DNA from: Paragorgia papillata
Taxonomy: Eukaryota > Cnidaria > Anthozoa > Scleralcyonacea > Coralliidae
Reading direction: 5' to 3'
NCBI GenBank assembly: GCA_035771165.1
Contig: JAWNZC010000235.1
Location: 924,001 to 988,000 of the forward strand
DNA length: 64,000 nucleotides
Within the stretch, counting starts at the first letter, position 1. Each line of letters begins with the position of its first letter. A program made the translations under genes and the position numbers. Of this stretch, positions 20,253 through 31,925 are shown piece by piece. A model generated the notes under the pieces. That model searched no databases. It saw nothing but the letters and a program-made list of their open reading frames with translations, and had not been told where the DNA came from.

Positions 20253-21225
20253 AGTGATTAAATGTCCCCAAAAGCCGAGGGAGGTTTAGTTTAGTAAAGA
20301 CTTTTACTAAATGTCCCGAGGCTTGAGGGACATTTACTCACTAATCAACCGAAATGCCATACTATCACTTTGTAATATTACGGAGTTTCCGAGGAAGAAG
20401 GAGAGTAAAACAAGAACGCTTTTGGCGGAGTCAACAACTTCAAAGTGAATAAATTATTGAGTTGTGATTAATACTATTGGGAATTCGATAAGTGTTCACT
20501 TCATGTATTTGTTAGTTATTATATGCATAAGCGAACTTTGGCGTAAAGATTAGGTATGATTAGTTACTAATCTTACCATAATCTTTATGCATCAGGTTAT
20601 TTAGAGATTTAGGGGGCGATTACATGGACCGGGCTGGACCGGTTAACCGGGCTAGCCCGCTTTATATATAAAACGCATGTTGTTGTAACATTTCGAATAC
20701 GTGGCAAGCGGGCTAGTCCAGTTTGCCGGGATCCCGGTTAACTGGGATGAAAATGTCCATGTAATCGTTTTCATCATGGCAAACCGGGCTGAAAAACTGC
20801 TGAACTCGCTTCGATACGCGTTCGTTTGCTTGACTGTGTGAATAAATAGTGCTGAAAGGAACTGAAATAGAACATCAACGTTGTTTGTGTGTTTCGTGAT
20901 GAAAGTGAAGATTTAATAAATTAATTAGTCTTCGTGAAGACGCTTTCCTGGGTTAGCTAAGACTTTAACAATATTTTTATTAACGATGGGCTTACAAAAT
21001 AAATAATAGACTAATTAGTGTAAAACTAACGTAACTTTGCCCTTATTTACTTGATAATTACGAATTTCGGCCTGAAATCATCCCGGCTTACCGGGCTAGC
21101 CCTCTCCATGTAATCGTTTCGTAAACTCATCCCGGTTAACCGGGCTAGCCCGGTCCATGTAATCGCCCCCTAAATGTCCGTGTGGGAACAACGAAAACCG
21201 AGGTGGCCGTGATATTACTGCTGTT
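20253..21225. repeat. Dispersed repeat, copy 1, carrying a MITE
   Basis: It matches 28302-29580 in order: ATTAAATGTCC start, TTTCCGAGGAAGAAGGAGAG, the ATGATTAGTTACTAATC inverted motif, and CGAAAACCGAGGTGGCCGT at the end. It differs by a MITE at 20612-21170 that copy 2 lacks. No ORF is present. Confidence 0.8.
20612..21170. mobile_element. MITE, 559 bp, CCGGG-palindrome family
   Basis: The ends GGGGGCGATTACATGG and complement are perfect, followed by repeated GGTTAACCGGGCTAGCCCG blocks. Comparison with copy 2 (GAGATTAAATG at 29527-29537) shows the empty site and supports a TAA duplication with one change on the left. Confidence 0.85.
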
Positions 21226-21407
21226 AGAATTGAAGACGTCCTGGGTGTACGGCACGAATAATCAGCAATAAAATAAACAATACACTTGGTCATGGAAGTT
21301 CTACAAAGGCATTTTGTTTTATGAAGTCGTCAGTTCTATAAAGAAGAGCAACCGATAAGGAACGCGAGAAAATCGTAAAGAAGCGAGGCGTAGCCGAGTT
21401 CTCCTTA

Positions 21408-21849
21408 GGGACTGTTCACACGAGACCGGGTTATCTCGGGGGGGTAGGGGTAACTTGGGGGCTAGGGTCAAAGTTGACCCTATTTCACATGATAAAACGC
21501 AACTACCGAGTTGTCCCTGGCCCCCGAGATAACCCTAGCTTCATGTGAACGCAGAACGCTTCACCCCGAGTTATCCCGAGCAACAGCATAAATACGCATG
21601 CCTAAGTTGACCCTACCCCCCGAGATAACTCGGGTGAAAGCGTTCACATGGAGGTAGGGATAACTCGGGGGCTAGGGTTACCCTATCGCTCCGACCGAGT
21701 TATCCCTATCCCCCGAGTTATCTCGGTCTCATGTGAACGGTTTACTTTTTTAACATGGAAATAAGCTAACACCGAGTTATCTCGGGGGATAGGGTTAACC
21801 CTACCCCCCCCCCCCCCCCCGAGATAACTCGCCTCATGTGAACAGGCCC
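21408..21849. mobile_element. MITE, 442 bp, GAGTTATCTCGGGG-repeat family
   Basis: It starts GGGACTGTTCACACGAGACC and ends with a near complement before TAA; TTA is on the left. Inside are eight or more copies of CCCCCGAGATAACTCGG in both orientations, with spacers reading CATGTGAAC. A C-run lies at 21805-21820. Related fragments occur at 40010-40152 and 44230-44372. Confidence 0.8.
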
Positions 21850-22977
21850 TAAGAGTGTCTTTATCAACCATATAACTCAGCTATTGAGTTGTTTTGCTAC
21901 AGCCATGTAATTTTTATTAAATATATTGTGTACGAAGACAAGACGTTTAATACATGTGAGTTACGAATATTATTATCTTACAAGTGTCCATGTCCAATAT
22001 TCGTGCCAAATTTTTGGGTAGTAGTTTGACCGCATATATTGCAGCCTGAATAGACTGTTTTTACAATATACACTCTGTATATAATCATAGTTATCGAATC
22101 TAATATTCTTGCCAAATACTCTCGCCTTGTGTACAGTTTGCATGTAGATGCGAGAGCGTTTATGTGTGTAGCGAAACAACTTGTAGCGGAACGCCGACTG
22201 CATGGTAAAGGCGAAAGGCTTCTGACAGACGGATTTTGACGGTCTAGTTCCACTGTCCCAGTTCTGGAGTGTCTGGTAGTCTGGTAATTATGTCGTCGGG
22301 CTTTCTTGTTTTAACGACGGAAAAATAGACGGACAAATTGAAGATGGAAATCTCTTCGTTTACCGTTTAAACCGTTTACCGGATATAAAAAAACCTAACG
22401 ACGAGTTTCTTGTCTAAAATTTTGCCGAGCAATTATGCAATTTTAAACACGGCACCTGTGTCAACAGTCCGGTCCTTAGGTATCGGTCAGCGACCATTAC
22501 CATTAGCAATAGGAAACGAAGGACCTATATATATAAATGCCGCCATTTTGAAACTGAAAATGGTCACACTTTTCATGCGCAGAACAGACTGGACAGCACT
22601 TTAAATATTTACATATGACGATATGTATTTTAACAAAAAGCTTAATTCAGGGCACTTGTCTACACAGCTGTTGTAGGATATACATCGCTCGTATTTTATT
22701 CTCACTACAGCTGATCATTGTTGTGCAAGAAAAAGGCTTTAATACATAAGGCACATGTATAAAGGAAGCAGTTTCTTAAAGGCTTCTTAGAAGTCACTTA
22801 CAAAAAGCCAGACACCCACGTGATCACTTAAGCCCCTTTATTTTTCAATAGAGAACCAGTTTTTTTATTTACAGACATGAAGTAACATAGTCAACGCTTT
22901 TTATACAAGTCACCTTCAAAAAACCCAACACCCACGTGATCACTTAAGCCCTTTCACTAGAAAATTGACCAGCATCG
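21850..22977. other. No gene; short tandem duplication
   Basis: A stretch of about 50 bp at 22792-22843 recurs at 22909-22958 (CACCCACGTGATCACTTAAG in both). The frames here lack any domain or conservation signal. An inverted-repeat half is at 22470-22580. Confidence 0.5.
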
Positions 22978-24702
22978 GTAATCTTATGAAAGAAATTCGA
23001 TTTTGACTTGTTAGACATTATTTATTACTGTTATATACATCAATATCAAACGAAATTACAAAAATCATGAAATTCTGAATGCGATCTAAAATAAATTACG
23101 AAACATTTTTTTCTCGCCCCAGGGTTAGAGAGAAGAATAAAATAAATATACAGAATATGGACACGTATTTTACTCAGGTTAACGCCAGACGATTTTACTC
23201 GTCGCAAGGAAAACCATGGACCGACGGAAAAAACTTAATCAAATTTTTATATGAATCGTTCGGTATACAGATTGATTTACCTCTCTATGTTGAATGATTG
23301 TAAATTATATGATTAAAACTATTGACTGATTTGAACTAATGCATTTTTAAATACATTTTCTGAAAAAGAAAATTGTAAGAAAACTCATGAAGTTCATTTT
23401 TCTGAACGTATTAAAATTATAATTTAATATGCAATTTGAGTAGATCTTGTTGGTTGCATTCTAGAAACATAACGTTTACATGGTATTTTTCTGCTCTGTT
23501 TTAAGTAACACAAGACGAAAGTTGAAGTTGAAGAGGCGCAGTCTTAAAAGCGCACAAGAAGCAGATGTTTTATCAGGAAAATAGACATTTTTTGCAGTAA
23601 GGGAATAAACAAGGCACTTAGGGGCTTCTTACGCCAATATATATATATATATATCGTCACATTTGGTAGCTATTGCACTCTGCACAGTAAGGTCGTATAT
23701 GATCAATATAAACGAAATACAATACGCAAGAAGAAAACTGAATTGCCGACTAAAGAAGAAAGTTACATTGTCAAGTAAAGAAAGGGAAGCGGAACATTGC
23801 TTTAAATTTGACAGTTATCGGGAATTGTATACGGAGGCTGATGCAATTAGGTTAGGCTAGTTGATATAGGGGGCTTTCCATTTACACGGTTAGACCGGTC
23901 AGTCCGGTTAAATGGAACACGATTCGTTTGAGGCCTGGGATGGTCTGACTGGAAAATTTGGTCCTATTCAAATCATTCTGGCCGGACTGACCGTTCTAAC
24001 CTTGTCAATTGGAAAGCGCCCCTAGTTAACCGAGATATGTAATTTTATCCGAGATCCCAGTGATTATATTAAATACTGACTTACTGAGTTAAAGCACTTT
24101 TAAGATTACATGGGAGATACGCCAGCACGGTTAGCCAGAATCCCGGTGAAGGGCCGACCAATTTGGTTTCTCACTATATAATTGCGATGAAAATGTCCAT
24201 CTATATAGTCGTTTCATCCGGACAGAGCTGCTGAAAAACTGTTTAATTCGTGGCGATAATTAAGAATAAGATTGAAAAGAAACTTAATAGAGCTTCAAAA
24301 CGTTGCTTCTGCGTTTTTCGTTATCGTAACGAAGAATTCGTCTCCCTAAACTTAGCTTTTAGATGCGAGTACATTTGCCACAAATCGACCACTACATATC
24401 ACGGTAAGAATTTCTAGAAATATATTTTGTTTTGCTAGGAACCAAAATCTTTATAAATAATGAGTCTCCATGCAGTCAGACTATGTTTTCAGGCGAAAAA
24501 TGAAAATAATGAAAATGTCGTTGCGTTCACAGGAATATGTTTAATTTTATGAGGGTTTTTATATAGAGCTACGTGCGTCAGCGTTTGGTGATCTTCCGTG
24601 AAATAACGTTGTTTCTGTCTTTTTCGTAATCGTAGCGAAAACTTCGTCTCCGTTAAGACGTTCTCGCGGCTTAGCTTTTAGAAATCTACTTTGTTTTGCT
24701 TG
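22978..24702 (+). repeat. Tandem duplication, unit A (1725 bp)
   Basis: It begins ATCTTATGAAAGAAATTCGAT and is repeated by unit B from 24703. The two units share order throughout with about 90 percent identity and several indels. Unit A has a MITE at 23868-24023 that B lacks. A 46-codon stretch beginning at the ATG at 23157 is nearly conserved in B, but its ends diverge. Confidence 0.85.
23868..24023. mobile_element. Small MITE, about 156 bp
   Basis: The ends AGGGGGCTTTCCATTT and AATTGGAAAGCGCCCCT are inverted repeats. Unit B has TTGACCTAGTTAACC at the same place (25759-25773), so this is a clean insertion with a probable 3-bp (CTA/ATA) duplication. Confidence 0.85.
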
Positions 24703-26265
24703 GTAATCTTATGAAAGAAATTCGATTTCGACTTGTTAGACATTATTCATTACTGCATGTCATATATACATCAATATCAAACAAAAAGTAACGCTGAATT
24801 CGAGCTACAATAAATTACGAAACATTTTTTTCTCGCGCCAGGGTTAGAGAGAAAAATAAAATGAATATACCGAGAATATGGACACGTATTTTACTCAGGT
24901 TAACGCCAGACGATTTTACTCGTCGCAAGGAAAACCATGCACCGACGGAAAAAACTTAATTAAATTTTTATATCAATCGTTCAGTATACAGATTGATTTA
25001 CCTCTCAATCACTGTTGAACGATTGTAAATTATATATATGATTGAAACTATTGACCGATTTGAACTAATGCATTTTTAAATACACTTTTTGAAAAAGAAA
25101 ATTGTAAGAAAACTCATGAAGTTCATTTTTCTGAACGTATTAATTAAAATTATAATTTAATATGCAATTTGAGTAGATCTTGTTGGTTGCATTCTAAAAA
25201 CATAACGTTTACATATTTTTCTGCTCTATTGTTTACATTACGCCAAATTGATCACACTTTCGATAATAGCCACTACTATTTTCCCGCCTTTGTAAAACCA
25301 AAAAAATCAATTAAATTGCATATGAAAAAGTCGTTTGATGACTTAACAATGACAAGCAATTCCCATCATCTATAAGTGTTTACTATATATATCGTCAGTA
25401 ACGCAAGACGAAAGTTGAAGTTGAAGAGGCACAGTCTTAAAAGCGCACAAGAGGCAGATGTTTTATCAGAAAAAAAGGCATTTTCTGCAGTAAGGGAATA
25501 AACAAGGCACTTAGGGGCACGTGCGTCCCTGGTTCCTATGCCTGTATATATCGTCACATCTGGCACTCCACTCTGCACAGTAAGGTCGTATATGATCAGT
25601 ATAAACGAAATACAATACTCAAGAAGAAAACTGAATTGCCGACTAAAGAAGAAAGCTTAGTTACATTGTCAAGTAAAGAAAGGTAAGCGGAACATTGCTT
25701 TAAATTTGACAGTTATCGGGAATTGTATACGAAGGCTGATCCAATTACGTTAGGCTAGTTGACCTAGTTAACCAAGATATGTAATTTTATACGAGATCCC
25801 AGTGACTATTTTAAATACTGACTTAATTACTGTATTAAAGCACTTTTAGATTACATGGGTTAGCCAGAATCCCGGGGGCCGACCAATTTGGTATCTCACT
25901 ATAATTGCGATGAATATGTCCATCTATATAGTCGTTTTATCCGGACACAGCTGCTGAAAAACTGTTTAATTCGTGGCGGTAAGAATAAGACTGAAACTTA
26001 ATAGAGCATCAAAACGTTGTTTCTGCGTTTTTCGTAAGGGATAGGAATATAGCTTTTAGAAATCCACTTTGTTTTGCTTGGGATAGGAACCCCTATATTA
26101 ATGAGTCTCCAGTCAGACTATGTTTTCACGCGATGCCAGTGCGAAAGAATAATGATAAAATGTCTTTGCGTTCACAGAACTATAAGTTCAAATTTTTGAC
26201 GGTTTTTCTACGACGCTAACTTGTCGATGATAAATACGTACGTCAGCCTTCGGTGATCTTCCGTG
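24703..26265 (+). repeat. Tandem duplication, unit B
   Basis: It matches unit A from ATCTTATGAAAG to GATCTTCCGTGAAAT, then gives way to a LINE fragment. Extra sequence at 25225-25390, absent from A, includes a 68-codon frame of no recognisable family. Confidence 0.8.
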
Positions 26266-27490
26266 AAATTGCTCTTTAGCCACTTGCCTCTCACTGTGAT
26301 GCAATTAAGAAGCGCAACAATCTACATCAGCGCGCTATTTCTATTAATACCACCATTTGTTGGCGCGATTTTAGATCTGCACGTAACCGTGTGGTGCATT
26401 TAATTAGAGATGCTAAGCGTACTTTCTATAGTAATTCTATTAATGCTAATCTTGATAAACCAAAAAATCTCTGGAAAATAATCCGTAACATTGCTCCCTC
26501 AAAGTCTTCTAACTTGCCTAACCACTTAACAATAGATGGGAAGACATTTACTGATGCTAAAGATATCGCTAACCTGTTTAATCACCACTTTGCTAACATC
26601 ACAAACTCTGTAAAGCTTAATAATTCTCCTAGCAACCCAAATTGGGACTACCTTGCAAATTTTGTTTCTTCTAAACTTTCACCAAATACCACCTTTACTA
26701 TTCCCCCAGTTTCAGAGGATTTTGTACTAAATTGTCTTAACCATTTCTCTGTAACGATCGAAAGCCGCTGGGTTGGATGGAGTTAACGGATATTTTCTTA
26801 AAATAGCTGCGCCAGCTATCTCGCCCATTCTGACGAAGATTTATAACCTCAGTATTACCTCAGCTATTTTTCCTGACTTATGGAAAATTGCAAAAGTTTC
26901 TCAGTAAAACAGGTTCGCTTTCTGACCGTTCTAACTTCCGTCCTGTCTCTGTTTTAGCCATTATCTCTAAAGTTCTTGAATGTCATGTTCATGTTTCGTT
27001 TTATAATTTCTAACTGACTACGATCTTCTTGTTGATAATCAATTTGGATTTAGGACATCTCGCTCATGTGAACTAGCAGTCACTGATCTCACTGATAAGA
27101 TTCTAACTAATATAGATAACAAACTATTAAACGGACTTCTTCTTATTGACTTCAAAAAGGCCTTTGATCTCGTTGACCACCGTATATTATAAGCTTCTTA
27201 AGCTTAAGGTGTACGGATCTCCTCCACTATATATATAGCGTTGGAGTGGTTTACTTCTTATCTTAGTGATCGCTGTCAACGTATTTCTTTTAAGAGTACA
27301 TTGTCTGATATGCTCCCTATTACGATTGGGGTTCCTCAGGGAAGCATTCTAGGGCCCCTTCTTTTCATATTATTTATTAATGATCTTCCTTCTCAACTAT
27401 CAAACTCAAATTCTACAATATTTGCAGATGACACCACTATACTAACAACAGGTTCTACTGTAGCTCAATATTTTCCATTTCAGAGTATAA
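26266..27490 (+). pseudogene. LINE reverse transcriptase fragment (CR1/Jockey-like)
   Basis: Translation in shifting frames gives the pre-RT region (RDAKRTFYSNSINANLDKPKNLW, 26391-26786), then the GLDGVNGYFLK block, SDRSNFRPVSVL, LLLIDFKKAFDLVDH (near 27140), GVPQGSILGPLLFILF and FADDTTIL (near 27420). Several frameshifts are present, both ends are missing, and no tail is seen. It is inactive. Confidence 0.9.
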
Positions 27491-28301
27491 GGCACTAGAT
27501 CTCTCGCCCGATCAGCAGTGGTCATAAATATGCTGATTAAACGGTTAATTTTACTTTGCAATTTTCATATTTATTTACGGTTACTGGAGAAACCAACCTC
27601 GTCCCCAGGGCCTTTTTGAAATTAGGAGGACGGGAAAAGGCCCTGGCATCGGCTGGTGGACTCTGCATTTTCATTGGTTGATTGCTTTTCTTAAACATCC
27701 CTCAGGAAACGTAATTATGCATAGTTTTGTGCCAGTTATGATCAAATATAGAGCTTCAAAGGAACCACCAACGAGACGGATGAGACCGCCCATTATAATG
27801 AACTTCTCCCACGGGACCGCCATTACTCCGAATGATTTTGCAATACTGAATTAAATTCTTAATTACACCCAGTATTTCCAGCATATCCTCCCATCTAGAA
27901 TTACCAATAATCAGTAAGTGTGCAATGGCCTACAATTAACAATAATTGTGAATTTTAAAGAACTAATTCTCAACCCCCCACCCCCAACCTCGACCCGAAC
28001 CTCTAAACCTTACCCTAACCCTAACCACAAACTGGAAACCCTAAACCTAACTACAATCCCCCGTTGGACCTAAACCTAACCACAACCCTCCGGGAAAAAA
28101 GTCCCACCTCTCAGACCCCGACTACAACATCCTACAGCTTAGGTGATGAACGGTGATTGGACAATTTTGATAGCTAGCTTGATTTCCATTGGCTGAAGCA
28201 GGTGTGCGATTACAGCTAGCAAGAGTGCGATTAATGCTCAAATCACACTCCTCTAAACCAATGAAATTGCAGCATTTGGGCCTGATTACAGAAGGATATA
28301 T
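27491..28301. other. No gene; Mutator-MITE end and telomere-like C-rich tract
   Basis: CAACCTCGTCCCCAGGGC at 27595 is the terminal sequence of a Mutator-type MITE; its other end is not seen. Positions 27978-28100 are a degenerate CCTAAC-rich tract with one CCCTAACCCTAACC. Nothing else is recognisable. Confidence 0.5.
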
Positions 28302-28818
28302 AATTAGTGATTAAATGTACCCGAAAGCCTCGGAAGTCCCGAGGGCGAACTTGTAATATTACTGTTTCCGAGGAAGAAGGAGAGTAAAACAATTACGCTT
28401 TTGGCGGAGTCAACAACTTCAAAGTGAATAAATTATTGAGTTGTGATTAATGCTATTGGGAATTCGATAAGTGTTCACTTCATGATTTGTTAGTTATTAT
28501 ACGCATAAGCAACTTTGGCGCGGTAACATTAAGGACGGGACACAGTAGACGAATTTCATTCGCCGATAGTTGGGCCGAATTATTCGCCGCCGAATTTATT
28601 TAGGCGACGCTGTGGACACACAGGGCGAATTCCTGTTTCGATTCATCGGCGAATAGCTCGCTTGCAAATGATTCACGCATGCGTCGATGAACTATTTGTC
28701 ATATGCATATGGTAAAAACATGGCGGTGTCGAGAAACAAGCGAAAAGTAGCAGTTGAAGTGAGTATTCTGTTGATTCTACGACGAATGCGCGAACCTATA
28801 GAAAGCGCTGGGAAAATA

Positions 28819-29070
28819 GGAAGGACTGGGTAAAACCCTGGATACAACGACGACCAACCCATGGAGTATACAGTAACCTCCTTCGAGAGTTAGCCAAGAA
28901 GGACGCGGGTGGTTACAAGATATATGTGAGGATGACACCAGAGAACTTCAACGAGATCCTGGCGCTTGTCGGACCACTCATCACAAAACAAAATACTAAA
29001 TTGCGCGAGGCTATTAGCCCACACCAGCGATTGGCATTACGGTCTCTATATTTCGCCGGCTGGTATCGTA
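28819..29070 (+). pseudogene. Harbinger transposase, N-terminal fragment
   Basis: The frame reads RKDWVKPWIQRRPTHGVYS, then ELAKKDAGGYKIYVRMTPEN, then FNEILALVGPLI and SPHQRLAL, the conserved lead region of PIF/Harbinger DDE transposases. It ends before any catalytic Asp or Glu. Confidence 0.85.
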
Positions 29071-29151
29071 CAAATTCGGCTTTGATTCCCATAATATGAC
29101 GAGTTCCTCTTCCTTTTCTAAGCTCCACGCTGCATCGTTGATGGTCGCCAT
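29045..29151 (-). pseudogene. Harbinger Myb/MADF-like protein, N-terminal fragment
   Basis: The ATG at 29151 opens MATINDAAWSLEKEEELVI, then LWESKPNLYDTS, the start of the Myb/SANT-like partner protein encoded convergently in these elements. It meets the transposase fragment tail to tail. Confidence 0.8.
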
Positions 29152-29620
29152 TTTCTTTGTTTGTCATATGACGCTTCGAAGGCTGCATGTGATTGGCTAA
29201 GGGATTTTATGGCTCGCGATACACTTCGCCCGGGTGGGCACACTCGCCGAATGTGTCGCCGGTGATAAATATATAATTCGGGCGAAAACATCAAACATGC
29301 TTGATATTGGCGAATTGTCTCGGCCGATGATCGGGGGAATGTCGTAAAGCTAGACACACTTGGCGAAATTTGCTGGCGATCGGTTCGCCAGAACGATTCG
29401 CCGTGAAAATTCGCCTAGTGCGTCCCGTCCTATAGGTATGATTAGTTACTAATCGTACCTAATGCATAAAGATTGGGTATGATTAGTTACTAATCGTACC
29501 TAATCTTTATGCATCAGGTTATTTAGAGATTAAATGTCCATGCGGGAACAATGAAAACCGAGGTTGCCGTAATATTACAAGAACTAATTGAACATTTTTC
29601 TGTTTTACATTAATGTAGAA

Positions 29621-30505
29621 ATGGATGTGATGGCAAATATTACGAGAAATTCAACCCAATATGAAGTAATTTATATATATAAGATTTGGATTACGCTGGC
29701 TGGTCTCTCTTTCGTCCTCAACGCCATGTTTCTCGTCGTCCTAGCAACGAACAGGGATCTCGTAAAGCAAAGACGGATCACCTATCATGTTGGAAACCTG
29801 GCACTAACGGACACAGTGTACGGTTTAAGTCGCTTTTTATTCTATTCAACAGTTATAACAAGTATAGATTCATCAACACTGTTTGACGTATCCAACGCAA
29901 TAGCCATATTTGGATATATAATATCGTTCTCTGCAGTACTTCTCATGGCCATTGAAAGAGCTGTAGTGATAAAATATCCTTTTACATGGCTTGACATATT
30001 GCCTCTGAAAAGAATTCTCTTACTCATGCTTGGGACTTGGATCATAGCACTTCTATTTGGCGTGTTAGCTTTCTTTCTAACGTCGAGCCAATCAATGCAA
30101 ATTTTTGATATAGCGTGGAGCGTTCTAGTCCTAACCATCGCCTTCTCAGCAGTACTAGTTAATATCTACCTCTTCAAGATACTTCGACAAGAAAATAATA
30201 CATCTGCCGCAATTTCAAGCAATCAGGAGAAGACTAAACGTCTTAAACACAACGCCAGTGTACTTGTGTTAGTGTTGACCGCAATAATGATAGTCACGTG
30301 TCTTCCAAGCTTAACGAGCACAGTCATAAAGTTTATATATTGGAAACTTCATATCTCTCTTTCAGTAGAATTCGTCAACGTTCGCTTTTATCTTTCTACA
30401 CTGGAAGACTTGAACTTCCTCGTCAATCCAATTATCTACATTTGGAAGGTCAGGGTATACCGAAAGGCTCTTTGCCGTACATTTAAAATTAACAAGTGTG
30501 TGTAA
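29621..30505 (+). CDS. Rhodopsin-like G protein-coupled receptor
   Basis: The first ATG is at 29621, and the frame gives 294 residues in one exon. Seven hydrophobic segments are visible. Landmarks: an N-glycosylation pair NITRNST at the N-terminus, TM1 with LNAMFL, TM2 with LALTD, ERA in place of DRY after TM3 (MAIERAVVIKYP), Trp in TM4, TCLP in TM6 and NPIIY in TM7. It lacks the Cys at the top of TM3 and any Cys in the second extracellular loop, so the usual disulfide cannot form. A Lys/Arg-rich third loop is present. The ligand is unknown; it belongs to the large cnidarian orphan class A set. The frame is intact, so it is probably functional. Confidence 0.85.
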   Translation: MDVMANITRNSTQYEVIYIYKIWITLAGLSFVLNAMFLVVLATNRDLVKQRRITYHVGNLALTDTVYGLSRFLFYSTVITSIDSSTLFDVSNAIAIFGYIISFSAVLLMAIERAVVIKYPFTWLDILPLKRILLLMLGTWIIALLFGVLAFFLTSSQSMQIFDIAWSVLVLTIAFSAVLVNIYLFKILRQENNTSAAISSNQEKTKRLKHNASVLVLVLTAIMIVTCLPSLTSTVIKFIYWKLHISLSVEFVNVRFYLSTLEDLNFLVNPIIYIWKVRVYRKALCRTFKINKCV

Positions 30506-30944
30506 AAGGGGGAAAATTTACAGCGGCATACTATTTAAGTCGCGTGATTAACTCAAACACTCAGTGACAGAGCTCTAGGTCAAAGATGAACACATTTCAA
30601 AATACATAGGAAAATTTGTAAAAACTTTCTCTTGTTGAATACCCCGCTCCTTAGATCTCGCACAGTACAGTATAGTTATTTTGGTTTCTCAATCGTTTTA
30701 TTCTGTGTTTTGATTGGCTCCGAAAGCATTCTTTTGTTACATTACATCGATATAACAACAAGTGCCATTAATGGTCATACAATATAGATAATTATATACA
30801 TGAAGTACTTTATACAATAAATTAATAGGTTTGGAGAAGTTCAAAATAAAATTAAAGTTTCTAATATAACGAAATTAATGAAAGTCAATATAAACTGTTT
30901 ATTCAGGATCAACTTCTACTTCCAACTTCTACTTCTACACTATC
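30506..30944 (-). other. R2-like LINE 3' end region
   Basis: Positions 30748-30920 are a direct copy of 32155-32240 plus 32644-32735 (shared AATGAAAGTCAATATAAAC), corresponding to the 3' UTR and last codons of the LINE at 32713. No host gene is seen. Confidence 0.65.
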
Positions 30945-31676
30945 ACTACACTACACTACACTACACCACACCACACCACACCACACCACACCACACCACA
31001 CCACACCACACCACACCACACCACACCACACCACACCACACCACACCACACCACACCACACCACACCACGCCACGCCACGCCACGCCACGCCACGCCACG
31101 CCACGCCACGCCACGCCACGCCACGCCACGCCACGCCACGCCACGCCACGCCACGCCACGCCACGCCACGCCACGCCACGCCACGCCACGCCACGCCACG
31201 CCACGCCACGCCACACCACACCACACCACACCACACCACACCACACCACACCACACCACACCACACCACACCACACCACACCACACACACCACACCACAC
31301 CACACCACACCACACCACACCACACCACACCACACCACACCACACCACACCACACCACACCACACCACACCACACCACACCACACCACACCACACCACAC
31401 CACACCACACCACACCACACCACACCACACCACACCACACCACACCACACCACACCACACCACACCACACTACACTACACTACACTTCACTTCACTACAC
31501 TACACTACACTACACTACACTACACTACACTACACTACACTACACTACACTACACTACACTACACTACACTACACTACACTACACTACACTACACTACAC
31601 TACACTACACTACACTACACTACACTACACTACACTACACTACACTACACTACACTACACTACACTACACTACACT
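30945..31676 (+). repeat. Pentanucleotide satellite with ordered variants
   Basis: About 146 units run in the order CTACA, CCACA, CCACG, CCACA, CTACA, with one phase slip at about 31285 (CCACACACACC) and two CTTCA units near 31485. Frames are open in several registers only because the units contain no stop codon. Confidence 0.97.
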
Positions 31677-31925
31677 TTTTATGATTTATTACTTTTTGAA
31701 ATGATATGTACAAATTAGGCAAGTTAATATTACTAACAAAGATATCTATATACAAGTATGTTGTTAAACGAGAAATGATCAGAAGAATAAGTTACGACAT
31801 TATTCTTGAGAAAGTTCATAGTAAAGATGAATAACGAGGTATATAGTATAAGTGTAAGTGAATAATTTATCCATTATTCACATATGACAAAAGTTAATTA
31901 TGACCGTCAACGTACATATGGTTAT

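Larger units (their letters stand above)
28533..29430. mobile_element. Non-autonomous PIF/Harbinger element, 898 bp
   Basis: The ends GGACGGGAC and GTCCCGTCC are followed inward by repeated TTCGCC/GGCGAA motifs. The flanks TTA and ATA fit a TWA duplication, and copy 1 of the host repeat at about 20549 is the empty site. It keeps the 5' parts of both Harbinger genes facing each other. Confidence 0.88.
28302..29580. repeat. Dispersed repeat, copy 2, carrying a Harbinger derivative
   Basis: It is homologous to 20253-21225 on both sides of the insertion at 28533-29430. The ATGATTAGTTACTAATC motif is present twice here and once in copy 1. Confidence 0.8.

Noticed and set aside
20028..20261. 77-codon frame
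   Set aside because: It lies across a MITE with perfect inverted ends; its peptide is just the two arms.
23079..23297. 72-codon frame in tandem unit A
   Set aside because: Unit B keeps only part of it and ends differently, and the middle overlaps the dispersed GAGTAAAAT motif.
29588..29620. Upstream start for the receptor (adds 11 residues)
   Set aside because: The first codon is TTG; the first ATG is at 29621 and precedes the glycosylation sites.
30878..31684. 268-codon and similar minus-strand frames of Thr/His/Pro or Val/Trp/Cys
   Set aside because: They are a stop-free pentanucleotide satellite, open in several registers.
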